From Archangium_A sp035910535 (GTDB lineage Bacteria; Myxococcota; Myxococcia; Myxococcales; Myxococcaceae): a stretch of 64,000 bases of DNA. A program made the translations under genes and the position numbers. This document shows positions 24,451-32,944 of the stretch, piece by piece; the stretch's first letter is position 1, and each line of letters starts with the position of its first letter. Location of the stretch: contig JAMHXF010000094.1 of NCBI GenBank assembly GCA_035910535.1, positions 80,534 to 144,533 of the forward strand, read 5' to 3'. The notes below the pieces were generated by a model. The model ran no database searches, was not told where the DNA came from, and saw nothing but the letters and a program-made list of their open reading frames with translations.

Positions 24451-24766
24451 GGCGCCCGCAACACCACTCGGCACCTCGCGCGCCACAACTGCCTCAACTT
24501 CAACTTTCGGCGCGCCGAGCCGGTGTGCCGTTTCGCGTCGACGGTCGCGACTGCACGCTCGACGTCGGTGGAAGGGCGTGGGCATCGCGCGGCTCGGGAG
24601 CTTTCACGTGGAAGGCGACGTCGCGGCGGGTCGGCTCGTCGAGCTGCTCGAGCGCTTCAACCCGCGCGACACCGAAGACACCCACGCGCTCTTCGTCGGA
24701 GGCGCCAACACGCCACGTCGCGTGCGGGTCTTTGTGGATTCTCTGGTCGAGCGGCTCTCGGGCTGA
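24451..24766 (+). pseudogene. Decayed LysR-family regulator (C-terminal effector domain remnant)
   Basis: Only the back half of a LysR regulator can be traced, and in more than one frame. LARHNCLNFNFRRAEPV, then PFRVDGRDCTLDVGG, then GVGIARLGSFHVEGDVAAGR and LVELLERFNPRDTEDTHALF with TPRRVRVFVDSLVERL are recognisable in order, but the first two pieces are in different frames and a stretch between DVGG and KGVGIA is missing compared with normal LysR proteins, where an ADNGEAL-type segment would sit. There is no N-terminal DNA-binding domain. It is a non-functional remnant following the barrel gene pair. Confidence 0.6.
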
Positions 24767-24784
24767 CGGCGCTCGCACGCGGCA

Positions 24785-24873
24785 GGAGCGCGACACCGGC
24801 GCGGGCGCGTCTTCAACTTTCACGCGGAGGAGCGCGACGTCGGCGCGTGCGCATCTTCGAACTTTCACGCGAA
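24785..24873. repeat. Imperfect 44-bp direct repeat, two copies
   Basis: GGAGCGCGACACCGG at 24785 and GGAGCGCGACGTCGG at 24829 start copies of a 44-bp unit; both contain CGTCTTC/GCATCTTCGAACTTTCACGCG-type 3' parts with a few changes. A weaker third copy may follow to about 24930 (GAACGAGCGCC...GCATGTGCC). It sits in about 230 bp of non-coding DNA between the LysR remnant and the ferritin-like gene, and no gene was found there. Confidence 0.55.
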
Positions 24874-24999
24874 CGAGCGCCGAACGCGACACCAGCGCAT
24901 GTGCCTTCACTCAAGGAGCGTGACGCGGCACGTGCTCGCCTTCGATTCCTCACGCTGAAGCGCACGGTGAGATCCTCAAGCCTCGCGGCACCGAAACTC

Positions 25000-25647
25000 T
25001 CAGCGCTGGCCGCGCCGCGACTTCTCGAGCACCGCGAGCGGAAACAGCAGCAGGTACAGCACCGACATGAGCGCCGTGTACACCACGCCCGTCAACGCGC
25101 CGCCGGCCCGCAACCACCCGCGCTTGAGCTCCCACGCGCGCGCGGCCGTGAACGAGCCCCCGAGCGCCTTCGCGAGCTCGAGCGAATACGTCTCGTGCTG
25201 CACCTCATCGACCATCACCGCGTCGAGCAACGCTCTGGTCTTCGTGTCGGCCCGCGCGGTGCCTTCGAGCGCCTGCAGCTCATCGCGGAACAACTGCATC
25301 TGCGCCCGGCCACGCCTCTCACCGAGGTGCACGAACGCGAGAAACTTCGGCTCACCCAGGCGCGTGAAGAGGTGCTCGAAGTCTGAATGAAACAGCGACG
25401 GGTCGGCGGCGCGTGACGGGTCGAGCTCCAGCGCGCGCAGCGTGAACATCTTCGCGTGGCGCGCTTCATCGACGGCGTGCGCGAGGTACTTCGCTTTGCG
25501 CGCGAGCTCGGCGGTGCCGTTCGCCGCCTCCATCATGTCGTAGTAGCTCGACCGCTCTGCGCGCGCGAAGGCCAGCAGCATGCGCGCCGTCGCCCGCGGG
25601 CTCCTCCAGCGAAAAGGGCGCAGCAGCCGGGCGAGAACGAGGCGCAT
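25000..25647 (-). CDS. Ferritin-like di-iron protein with C-terminal membrane segment
   Basis: 215 residues. Two acidic motifs of the ferritin-like superfamily are present: AHAVDEARHAKMFTLRALEL (D-E-x-x-H, about residues 58-77) and LLDAVMVDEVQHETYSLELA (D-E-x-x-H-E, about residues 140-159), with Glu residues in the paired helices (MMEAANGTAELARKAKYL). These should bind an Fe or Mn pair. The C-terminal hydrophobic stretch (ALTGVVYTALMSVLYLLLFP) anchors it to the inner membrane. Relatives include rubrerythrin-like and COQ7-like hydroxylases, but substrate and reaction cannot be read. Start ATG 25647; it is divergent from the doxX-like gene by 48 bp. Confidence 0.75.
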   Translation of the reverse strand: MRLVLARLLRPFRWRSPRATARMLLAFARAERSSYYDMMEAANGTAELARKAKYLAHAVDEARHAKMFTLRALELDPSRAADPSLFHSDFEHLFTRLGEPKFLAFVHLGERRGRAQMQLFRDELQALEGTARADTKTRALLDAVMVDEVQHETYSLELAKALGGSFTAARAWELKRGWLRAGGALTGVVYTALMSVLYLLLFPLAVLEKSRRGQR

Positions 25648-25695
25648 CGTTCACAGCATATGCGCGAGGGCCACGATGCGGTTACGAGGGGCCGC

Positions 25696-26118
25696 ATGTG
25701 GAAAAGCATTCTATTCCCGCAGCCTCCGTCGTCACGAGCATCACTCGGGCTGCTGTTGCTGCGCGTGGTGGCCGGCTCCGCGATGATGACGCACGGTTGG
25801 GGCAAAATTCAGAACCCGTTTCACTGGCTCGACAAGGCCGCGTCACCGCCGCCGGCGTTCCTGCAGTTCCTCGCGGCGTTCTCTGAATTCGGTGGCGGGC
25901 TGGCGTTGATTCTCGGCGCGCTGACGGTGCTCGCGTCGCTCGGCGTCGCGCTGACGATGGTCGAGGCGGTGCGACACCACGTCTCGGCCGGCGACGCGTT
26001 CGGCAAGTGGGAGCTCGCGCTGCTCTACTTCGCCATCGCCGTCTTCTTCTTGTGTGCGGGGCCGGGGCGCATCTCCGTCGACGCGGCGATTCATCGAAGG
26101 TTGGATGCATTAAAATGA
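25696..26118 (+). CDS. DoxX-family membrane protein
   Basis: 140 residues, about four membrane helices: LGLLLLRVVAGSAMMTHGWG (the DoxX signature with the R-x-x-x-G and HG motifs), FLQFLAAFSEFGGGLALILG, ALTVLASLGVALTMVEAVRH and WELALLYFAIAVFFLCAGPG followed by RISVDAAI, the conserved C-terminal G-x-x-S-x-D. DoxX proteins are small quinone-associated membrane proteins in redox homeostasis. Start ATG 25696. The stop overlaps the ATG of the next gene (ATGA), so it is translationally coupled to the oxidoreductase. A role in redox stress with that partner is likely but inferred. Confidence 0.85.
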   Translation: MWKSILFPQPPSSRASLGLLLLRVVAGSAMMTHGWGKIQNPFHWLDKAASPPPAFLQFLAAFSEFGGGLALILGALTVLASLGVALTMVEAVRHHVSAGDAFGKWELALLYFAIAVFFLCAGPGRISVDAAIHRRLDALK

Positions 26119-27119
26119 AGGCGCTGCGCATTCACCGCTACGGCGGGCCCGAGGTGCTGCAGCTCGAAGACGTGCCGACGCCGACATGCGGGCCCAACGA
26201 CGTGCGCGTCGCGGTGCATGCGAGCAGCGTGAACCCCGTCGACTTCAAGATTCGCGAAGGCCAGCAGCGCGCCGTGGTGTGGATTTCGCGGCCCTTCACG
26301 CCGGGAATGGACGTGTCGGGCGTAGTGCTCGAGGCGGGCAGCAAGGTGACGCGGTTTCGTGTCGGCGACGAGGTCTTCAGCACGCCGTCACACCTGCGGC
26401 AGGGCACGTTCGCCGAGGAGGTCGTCATCCGCGCCGATGAAGTGGCGCACAAGCCGAAGAACCTCTCGCATGAAGAGGCCGGCTCGATGCCGCTGGTGTT
26501 GATGACCGCGTGGTACTGCCTGGTGAAGAGCGCGAAGTTGCAGCCCGGCCAGTCGGTGCTGGTGCAGGCGGGCTCCGGCGGCGTGGGGTCGATGGCGATT
26601 CAGCTCGCGCGGGCGCTGGGCGCGTCGCAGGTGTGGGCCACGTGCAGCACGCGCAACGTCGAGCTGGTGCGGGAGCTCGGCGCGACGCCCATCGACTACA
26701 CGAAGGATGACTTTCGCGAGGTCGCGCGCGGGTGCGACGTGGTGCTTGATTCACTCGGCGGCGACGCGCTGTGGAAGGCCGTGCAGACGGTGCGCCGCGG
26801 GGGCCACGTGGCGTGCATCACGCCGAGCTTTCCGCAGCTGGTGAAGAAGTTCGGGCCGTACCTCGCGCTGCCGGCGTTCGGGCTGTGGGCCTCATGGGCC
26901 ACGGTGCTGCCGTTGATTTCACGCTTCGTCTCGGTGCGCTTCGTGACGCGGTTTGCGTACGGCGAGGTGCTGCAGTCGCTGGTGCCGTTGATTGAGGCCG
27001 GCAAGGTGAAGCCCGTCATCGACCGCGTCTTCCCGCTCGAAGAGGCGGCCGACGCGTACCGGCACCTCGAGACGGGGCGCGCGCGCGGAAAGGTCGTGTT
27101 GCGCGTCAACGCAAAGTGA
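26115..27119 (+). CDS. Zinc-independent MDR-type quinone oxidoreductase/enoyl reductase
   Basis: 334 residues, medium-chain dehydrogenase/reductase family. The N-terminal GroES-like domain opens MKALRIHRYGGPEVLQLEDV with SSVNPVDFKIREG, the quinone-oxidoreductase signature; the Rossmann domain has VLVQAGSGGVGSMAIQLARA (NADPH loop) and the tail PVIDRVFPLEEAADAYRHLE with GKVVLRV. The Cys/His zinc ligands of alcohol dehydrogenases are missing, consistent with quinone or enone reduction by NADPH. ATG 26115 overlaps the doxX-like stop. The downstream LysR gene starts 20 bp after the stop and probably regulates the set. Confidence 0.88.
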   Translation: MKALRIHRYGGPEVLQLEDVPTPTCGPNDVRVAVHASSVNPVDFKIREGQQRAVVWISRPFTPGMDVSGVVLEAGSKVTRFRVGDEVFSTPSHLRQGTFAEEVVIRADEVAHKPKNLSHEEAGSMPLVLMTAWYCLVKSAKLQPGQSVLVQAGSGGVGSMAIQLARALGASQVWATCSTRNVELVRELGATPIDYTKDDFREVARGCDVVLDSLGGDALWKAVQTVRRGGHVACITPSFPQLVKKFGPYLALPAFGLWASWATVLPLISRFVSVRFVTRFAYGEVLQSLVPLIEAGKVKPVIDRVFPLEEAADAYRHLETGRARGKVVLRVNAK

Positions 27120-27139
27120 ATCGCGGTAGGTTCGCGAAA

Positions 27140-28021
27140 ATGGGCACTGACACGCCGTCGTGGGACGACCTTCGAATTCTCCTGGCTGTGCATCGCGACA
27201 AGAGCTTCCTGTTGGCGGGGAAGACGCTCGGCGTGGCGACGTCGACGGTGGCGCGCAGAATCGAGGCGCTGGAGCGCACGGTCGGCAGGCCGCTCGTGCA
27301 CCGCGGCAATGGCGGCACGCGGCTCGACCCCGACGCGCTGCGGCTCGTCGCGCTGGGTGAAGAGCTGGAGCTCGGGCTCAACGCGCTCCGGCGCGATTCG
27401 TCCGACGCCGAGGTCTCGGGAACGGTGCGTGTGTCCATCAGCGAGGGGCTGGCGCGGGCGGTGACGCAGGTGTTGGCGCGGCTGCGCGTGAAGCACCCGG
27501 CGTTGATGGCGGAGCTGATTTCCGAGTCGCGCGCTGCAGACCTCGCGCGGCGTGAGGCAGACATCGGCCTTCGGCTCGCGCACACCACGTCGTCGGCGGT
27601 GGTCTCCAAGTACGTCGGCCGCGGGCGCACGGCGCTGTTCGCGTCGCGCGACTACGTCGAGCGGCGGCTCCCGAACGCGCGCCTCACGAAGGAGGTCGCG
27701 GCGCTGCATGACTGGGTGGGCTTCGACAAGTCGGTCGAGCGCCTGCCTCACGAGCAGTGGACGCGGGCGTATGGCGCGAGCCGCTTCGTGTTTCGTTCGA
27801 ACTCAAGCGTGGCCATCGAGCAGGCGGTGCTGTCGGGCGCGGGCATCGGGTTGCTGACGGAGGCGCAGGGCCGCGCGGTGGGGCTCGTGCAGCTCGAGAC
27901 CGAGGCGTCACCTCCGCACGTCGACCTGTTCATCGCGTTTCATCGCGACGCGAAGAAGACGCCGCGGGTGCGGGTGGTGGTGCGCGAGCTCGAAGCAGAG
28001 CTGCGTCGCCAGCTGGGTTGA
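27140..28021 (+). CDS. LysR-family transcriptional regulator
   Basis: 293 residues. The winged helix-turn-helix is at the start: SWDDLRILLAVHRDKSFLLA, AGKTLGVATSTVARRIEALE, GRPLVHRGNGGTRLDPDALR. The effector domain begins after a coiled linker with VSGTVRVSISEGLARAVTQV. The C-terminus (SSVAIEQAVLSGAGIGLLTE, then LFIAFHRDAKKTPRVRVVVR) keeps the ligand-binding fold. ATG 27140 is preferred; an in-frame GTG at 27116 overlaps the previous stop and is the alternative. It likely controls the doxX-oxidoreductase operon in whose direction it lies, or itself. Confidence 0.9.
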   Translation: MGTDTPSWDDLRILLAVHRDKSFLLAGKTLGVATSTVARRIEALERTVGRPLVHRGNGGTRLDPDALRLVALGEELELGLNALRRDSSDAEVSGTVRVSISEGLARAVTQVLARLRVKHPALMAELISESRAADLARREADIGLRLAHTTSSAVVSKYVGRGRTALFASRDYVERRLPNARLTKEVAALHDWVGFDKSVERLPHEQWTRAYGASRFVFRSNSSVAIEQAVLSGAGIGLLTEAQGRAVGLVQLETEASPPHVDLFIAFHRDAKKTPRVRVVVRELEAELRRQLG

Positions 28022-28024
28022 CGG

Positions 28025-28870
28025 TCACGGTCGAACGGCGAGCAACGCAGCCGCGTGCTCCGGCGCCGCGACGCGCATCATGTCGATGAGCATGCGGGGC
28101 TCTGTCGGGCCGAGCGCGCCGAGGTCGCGGATGGTCTTCGTGCGACTCAGGGCCCACAGCATCGCCGTCAACATCACGCGCGGGAGCTTCGGGAGCGTCG
28201 CCAGGCCCGAGGGCAGCAGCGCATTGCCGACGCTGCGCACGGCCGCGAACCCCGCGACGAACGCGGCTGCGTGCAACGACGCCTCTGCCCACGTGACGCC
28301 GCGACCGCGCGCCACCACGAGCGTGCCCACGGCCATGAAGGGCACCACCATCGCCGCGTGCGTGCGCAGCCAGCTCTGCATGTCGACCTCGACCACCGTG
28401 GGGATGCCCGCCGCCTCGAAGAGCTTCGCCAGCTCCGCGTCGTCGACCGTGGTGCCCGCGCGGATCTGCGGCTGAATCTTCCCGTCGACGAGCAACGTGA
28501 AGACGCCACCCGGAAAACCGAACGAGAACCGCTGGGCGCCCACCGCGTCACGCAGCGGCGCCACCGACTCGAAGGTGTTGAACATGAACATCACCCGCCG
28601 CGCCGCGCTCGCCTGCAGCGCCGGCAGCACCGCAGCCACCTGCGTCGCCAACACGGTGACCAGCACCAGGTCCCACGGCACCGTCTCGTCGAGCTTCGCG
28701 GCCACCGTCACCTGCGCGCGTGCGCCGTCACGCTTCACGACGGCGCGCTCCTTCTCGAGCCACGCCAGGCGCGCACCGCGCGCCACCACCGTCACCTCGT
28801 GCCCGGCCTTCGAGAGCTGAAACGCGAAGGTGCTGCCAATGGCTCCGGGACCGACAATGGCGATTTTCAT
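28025..28870 (-). CDS. Ketopantoate-reductase-like protein (PanE/ApbA family)
   Basis: 281 residues. The NADPH loop is MKIAIVGPGAIGSTFAFQLS (G-x-G-x-x-G, residues 7-12), then VTVVARGARLAWLEKER. The typical Lys/Asn/Glu catalytic positions are not all evident: VLVTVLATQVAAVLPALQAS takes the place of the usual K-T, and MFMFNTFES replaces Q-N-G. The C-terminal domain (WLRTHAAMVVPFMAVGTLVV) has hydrophobic helices. The family reduces 2-oxo acids such as ketopantoate, but many members, including probably this one, act on other substrates. Start ATG 28870. It converges with the LysR gene (3 bp between stops). Confidence 0.8.
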   Translation of the reverse strand: MKIAIVGPGAIGSTFAFQLSKAGHEVTVVARGARLAWLEKERAVVKRDGARAQVTVAAKLDETVPWDLVLVTVLATQVAAVLPALQASAARRVMFMFNTFESVAPLRDAVGAQRFSFGFPGGVFTLLVDGKIQPQIRAGTTVDDAELAKLFEAAGIPTVVEVDMQSWLRTHAAMVVPFMAVGTLVVARGRGVTWAEASLHAAAFVAGFAAVRSVGNALLPSGLATLPKLPRVMLTAMLWALSRTKTIRDLGALGPTEPRMLIDMMRVAAPEHAAALLAVRP

Positions 28871-28942
28871 GAAGGCACGATGCGCATCGCCCGCGTGTCG
28901 AGCAACGCACATCGGCGCCACTCCACTTTGCAAAAACGCACA

Positions 28943-30973
28943 CTACGGCTTCGCGCAGTACCCACCTGCCGGCCACGGAATGCAGGAGCCTTCAGCGCAC
29001 GGCGTCGTCGCGTCACACGGCGTCGCGCACGTCCGCAGCGCCCCGCCCGGCACCTGACCACCGGCGCACGTCACCGTGTCCGTCGGCCCTGCGAAGGGCG
29101 TGCGCACGTACTCGAAGCCCGGCAGCTCGCGCCGCGGGTCGGCCGGCACCGCTGGGCCGAACGAGAACGCGTACGCGCCGCCCTTCGGCCACGACAACGT
29201 CAGCTCGTGGGTCTTCTTCTTCCACCCGAAGCGCACGCGCGTCTCGTCACCCGGCAGCACGGGAATCAACAGGTTCACGGTGCCCTGCTGGTACGCGCGC
29301 CAGTCACCGTGGCCACCCTGCGTGACGACGACTTCACTCAGCACGTCGACGCGGCGCTCGTTCTCGTCGTATTCCACGCGCTCGCAGCTCAAGCGCAGCC
29401 ACTCGCGCACCAGCTTCGTCTCGCAGCGCAGCGCCGAGCTGCCCTTCACGGTGCACTCCTTTTCGCGGCGCCACTCGTCATCGGTCGGAGGCCAGCTGCG
29501 ACCCGGCGGCAAGCTCAACGCGCTCTTCGGCTTCGGCGGGCGCGCCAGCTCCGAGGCGAGGTACTGCGCGAGCGCGGCGTGGCCCTTGGGCGTCATGTGC
29601 AGGTCGCCGTCGAGGAACGCGCCGGGCTCCACCGCCGCGAGCGCACCCGTGGGGTCGACGCCCAACGCACCGAGCTGGTCTGCGCGCGCCACCAGGTCCT
29701 CCACCAGCACCCGCGTCGGCGACATGTCGATGGGCGTCACGCCGTACTTCTTCCACTCGTCGGCGCTCACCATGACGTCGAGCGGCAACGCCACGATGAC
29801 CAGCCGCGCGCCCACCGCGTCGCACGCGGCCTTCGTCTTCTCGAACACCGCATCGACGGGGCGCGGCGCGAGCTTCAAGGCCTCCTGCTTCAGGTTGCCG
29901 GCCTGCGCTCTCAACGCGCGGCGCTGCTCCAACCGCGCGCGCAGCCCGCTGAGGCTGGGCTTGTCAGCGAGCTTCGTCAGCAGCGCGTCGTTCCGCTCCT
30001 CGCCCAGGGCGGCCATGAAGAGCTGGTACGCGGTCTCGTCGACGCGGCGCGCACCCTCGGCGTAGCGGACCTGCACGATGTCGCGTGGATCTCCGTCTTT
30101 GGGCACCAGCTTCTTCATGCCGTCCGCGAAGCGCGAGTCGTCATCGATTTGCTGGCTGATTTCGTCGCGCAGCAGGTCGTCGACCTCGTCGAGCTGCTTC
30201 GCCAACGCCGCGCGCTGCTCGAGCGTCTTGCGGACGTTCTCGTCTTCAGGGGCCGGCGCCGTCACGCCAGTCGAGGCCTGCACGACGTCTTTCCAGGTGC
30301 CCTCCGTCTCGAAGCCCGGGTTGGTCGCCGCGTCGGCCGCGGTGTGCATCAACCTCCGCATGGCGAAGACGAGGTGCGAGCGACGCATGAGCGTGTCGCG
30401 GAACGGGAAGCTCGCGACGGCCTTCGGCGCGGTCTCGGTGCGCACGGCCCAGCCGTCCCACACGGTGTGGCGCGAGGCGTTGGAGCGGTCGACCTCGAAC
30501 AGGTCGTTCGAGAGGTTCATCACGTAGATGACGGTGGCCGGCTTGCGCGTGCGCAGCACGTCTTCGACGACGGCGGTGTATTCGCGCGGGCCATACGTGG
30601 GCACGCCAGCGTTGAGCACCGGCACGCCGAGCTGCTTCGAGAGCTTCGCGCTGAAGGTCTCGTCTTCTTCGACGCCGAGGCCGAAGACCTGGCTGTCACC
30701 GACGACCAGCACTTCACCTTTCGTCGGCTCGGGCCACGCGCCGCCGCGGTAGCCAAGCGCGTTGGTGCGCACGGTGGTGACGGGGTTGGTGTCGGCGACG
30801 CGCAGCTTCATTTCTGCGTTGGGCCGCAGCTTCACGCCGAGCGCAGGGTCGGGCTCGTAGAGGTTGAGGTGGGGAAACGCGCCGCCATCGCGCAATGAAA
30901 ACGCGAACTCCGCGATGACGAGGCCAATGACGAGACCGAGCAACACCTTCGCGATGGCTTTGAGCGCGCGCAT
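28943..30973 (-). CDS. SGNH/GDSL-type hydrolase with membrane anchor and Cys-rich tail
   Basis: 676 residues. A single N-terminal membrane helix (AIAKVLLGLVIGLVIAEFAF) suggests a periplasmic domain tethered to the inner membrane. Catalytic Ser is in VLVVGDSQVFGLG (block I, GDSQ), Asn-containing NAGVPTYGPREY is block II-like, and the Asp-His pair is DGDLHMTPKGHAALAQYLAS (block V). Between blocks I and V lies a helical charged insertion (about residues 230-390), and a C-terminal domain after about residue 480 has pairs of Cys (TCATPCDATTPCAEGSCIPW). It resembles acyltransferase-associated SGNH proteins such as AlgX/OAT-type, but substrate is unknown. Start ATG 30973. Confidence 0.82.
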   Translation of the reverse strand: MRALKAIAKVLLGLVIGLVIAEFAFSLRDGGAFPHLNLYEPDPALGVKLRPNAEMKLRVADTNPVTTVRTNALGYRGGAWPEPTKGEVLVVGDSQVFGLGVEEDETFSAKLSKQLGVPVLNAGVPTYGPREYTAVVEDVLRTRKPATVIYVMNLSNDLFEVDRSNASRHTVWDGWAVRTETAPKAVASFPFRDTLMRRSHLVFAMRRLMHTAADAATNPGFETEGTWKDVVQASTGVTAPAPEDENVRKTLEQRAALAKQLDEVDDLLRDEISQQIDDDSRFADGMKKLVPKDGDPRDIVQVRYAEGARRVDETAYQLFMAALGEERNDALLTKLADKPSLSGLRARLEQRRALRAQAGNLKQEALKLAPRPVDAVFEKTKAACDAVGARLVIVALPLDVMVSADEWKKYGVTPIDMSPTRVLVEDLVARADQLGALGVDPTGALAAVEPGAFLDGDLHMTPKGHAALAQYLASELARPPKPKSALSLPPGRSWPPTDDEWRREKECTVKGSSALRCETKLVREWLRLSCERVEYDENERRVDVLSEVVVTQGGHGDWRAYQQGTVNLLIPVLPGDETRVRFGWKKKTHELTLSWPKGGAYAFSFGPAVPADPRRELPGFEYVRTPFAGPTDTVTCAGGQVPGGALRTCATPCDATTPCAEGSCIPWPAGGYCAKP

Positions 30974-31045
30974 GAGGGCGGGAGCTTAGCCGTGGCTGGT
31001 GGCTGGCCGCGTCTTCCCGACGAAGTTCTGGCGTAGCTTCGCGCC

Positions 31046-32233
31046 ATGAGACGACTGTTTCTTCTGGGCGCAGCGCTGCTCGTCGCGTGCAGCCCGCCAC
31101 CACCGCCAGACTGCTTCTTTGGCGGGCCCACCAGTTCGGTGCCGGAGGTGGCCGTCGGCTACCGGCTCGCGCACACCCGCCTGGCGGTCGAGCTGCCTCG
31201 CACCGAGTTCTGCTTCGTCGCAGACGCGGTCGCGACGAGCGCCACGGTGGAGCTGTTCGACCCCGACAACCTGCCGGTGGCGAATACACACAGCGCGCCA
31301 TCCAGCTCGAACACGGGCTTCTCGACCATCGTCTCCTTCACGCCCGAGAAGGCCGGCCTGTACCACCTGCGCGTCACCTTCGAGCCGACCCTCGGCACGG
31401 CGCGGCGCGACACCATCGTGGTCGACGACCGCACCGCTGAGCTCGGCGAGCTCCGCGGCGTCGTGCCCACGGTCTGCGAAGAGGTGCACCCGGTCGGAGA
31501 CACGGTCTTCTGTCTGAAGTCGGGCGTCGTGCAGGCGTGGCGCGACGGCGGCATGGAGGTCGTCAGCTCGACGGCCCGGCGGCTCGACAGCAGCGCTGAC
31601 GTCGCGTGGCTGCGCGACGCGACCCGGGTGTCGCGCTTCGACGTCGCCGACGGCGGCCTGCGCCGAATGGAAGTGGGCCTCACCGAGCCGGTCGCGCCGA
31701 GCGGCAGCACGCCACGGCACTACCTCGAGCTCGGGCGCTCGGTGGTGGAGGACATTCGCGTCGTCGACGGGGGCCTCACGCGCTCGTCGTCATTGCCACT
31801 CGAGGCGACGGGGTTGGGTGGCGCCCTCGCGTTGTCCGACAACTCGTTTGGTTGGCTCAGCGAGCAAGCGCTCTGCTTCGCGTCGTTCGACGGCGGCAGC
31901 CGCTGCGTGAAGGCCGAAGGGTTGTTGCCGATGAAGGCCTCCGGCGACTCGCTCTGGTTGGCCGACGGGGCCGGCCGCATCAAGCAGTGGCGCGTGCTCT
32001 CCGACGGTCGGCCGCCAGAGCTGCGCAGCGTGTCGACGCCCACGAGCGGGTTCGTGACGGTGTCTTCGCCGTACCCGTTGTTTCTGTGGGAGGGGCGCTA
32101 CGTGACGATTCGCGAAGGCGACCTCGCGCTCGAGGCGTGGCCGCTGCGCTCGCTGGTCTCGACGGTGACGGTCACCTCGACGCACGTCGTGTTCCGACAG
32201 ACGAATGGTGAGGTCACGTCGTATCGGCGTTGA
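31046..32233 (+). CDS. Lipoprotein, paralogue of the 38760-40016 protein
   Basis: 395 residues, signal MRRLFLLGAALLVACSPPPP (lipobox LVAC, Cys 15). The section VSFTPEKAGLYHLRVTFEPT followed by LGTARRDTIVVDD and VCEEVHPVGDTVFCLKSG matches, position by position, VVFTPQSAGSYLLRVSFEPS, LGARNERIDIV and SCLEPVWPVSGDSVACEGEG in the lipoprotein at 38760-40016 on the other strand. An N-terminal Ig-like beta sandwich (residues about 30-125) would be followed by a beta-propeller-like region with W-rich repeats (DVAWLRDATRVSRF, SLWLADGAGRIKQWRV). It is convergent with the VUT transporter gene (adjacent stops). Periplasmic or outer-leaf protein of unknown function. Confidence 0.8.
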   Translation: MRRLFLLGAALLVACSPPPPPDCFFGGPTSSVPEVAVGYRLAHTRLAVELPRTEFCFVADAVATSATVELFDPDNLPVANTHSAPSSSNTGFSTIVSFTPEKAGLYHLRVTFEPTLGTARRDTIVVDDRTAELGELRGVVPTVCEEVHPVGDTVFCLKSGVVQAWRDGGMEVVSSTARRLDSSADVAWLRDATRVSRFDVADGGLRRMEVGLTEPVAPSGSTPRHYLELGRSVVEDIRVVDGGLTRSSSLPLEATGLGGALALSDNSFGWLSEQALCFASFDGGSRCVKAEGLLPMKASGDSLWLADGAGRIKQWRVLSDGRPPELRSVSTPTSGFVTVSSPYPLFLWEGRYVTIREGDLALEAWPLRSLVSTVTVTSTHVVFRQTNGEVTSYRR

Positions 32234-32923
32234 CTACTCCGCTTCGTGCGACAGCGGCGCGATGCCCAGCACCCGCTCCATCAACGCGTGGCCCGCATAA
32301 ATGACCGGCGTCAGCAGCACCGCGATGGCCAGCTTCCCCACCCACGACGCGACAATCAACGCGACCAGCTTGTCGAACACCAACTGCTCGTTCCACACCA
32401 ACGTCTGAATCACGATGGTGTCGAGCAACTGTGAAACCACGGTGCTCCCCGTGGCGCGCAGCCACAGCAACCGCCCGCTCGTCAGCTTCTTGATGCGGTG
32501 AAAGAGCGCGATGTCGAGCAGCTGCGCAAACAGGTACGCCACCAACGACGCCACCAGGATGCGCGTGCCGCTCGAGAACACCGCGTCATACGGCCCCGGC
32601 GTCAGGCCCTTCCAGTCGGCCGTCAACGTGTCGGGGTGCCACGGCGCCGCGACGGCGAGCAACACCACGGCGAGCGTGAAGACGCCCATGCCGAGGCCCA
32701 CCAACGTCACCGTGCGCGCCGCCCGCTTGCCGTAGAACTCGTTGAGCAGGTCCGTCAGCAGAAACGTGATGGGGAAAGGAATGAACCCCACCGACAGGTA
32801 GCGCACCTCACCGAAGAGCGGCACGCCCATCAACTTGCCGCCGATGAGGTCGCCCACCACCAGCGACGTCACGAAGAGCGCCGCCAGCGTGAGGAACAAC
32901 TTTCCACGCGTGTCGAGGAGCAT
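32234..32923 (-). CDS. Queuosine-precursor-type transporter (VUT/YhhQ family)
   Basis: 229 residues, about six or seven membrane helices. Family motifs: LVVGDLIGGKLMGVP with FIPFPITFLLTDLLNEFYGK near residues 45-66 (the F-P-x-T-x-L-x-T-D-x-x-x-E signature), the Trp-rich loop around APWHPDTLTADW, ALFHRIKKLTSGRLLWLRAT, and SQLLDTIVIQTLVW with a final helix. VUT proteins take up preQ0/preQ1 for the tRNA base queuosine. Start ATG 32923. It is placed beside, but not coupled to, the 821-residue protein gene 22 bp upstream. The family call is firm; the exact substrate is from family knowledge. Confidence 0.88.
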   Translation of the reverse strand: MLLDTRGKLFLTLAALFVTSLVVGDLIGGKLMGVPLFGEVRYLSVGFIPFPITFLLTDLLNEFYGKRAARTVTLVGLGMGVFTLAVVLLAVAAPWHPDTLTADWKGLTPGPYDAVFSSGTRILVASLVAYLFAQLLDIALFHRIKKLTSGRLLWLRATGSTVVSQLLDTIVIQTLVWNEQLVFDKLVALIVASWVGKLAIAVLLTPVIYAGHALMERVLGIAPLSHEAE

Positions 32924-32944
32924 CGGGTGCTCCTTCTACGACGC

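Noticed and set aside
28055..30898. 947-residue open frame on the plus strand
   Set aside because: It is the antisense shadow of the SGNH hydrolase and ketopantoate-reductase-like genes; its protein is an Arg/His/Ala-rich string typical of reading high-GC DNA backwards, with no motif or signal.
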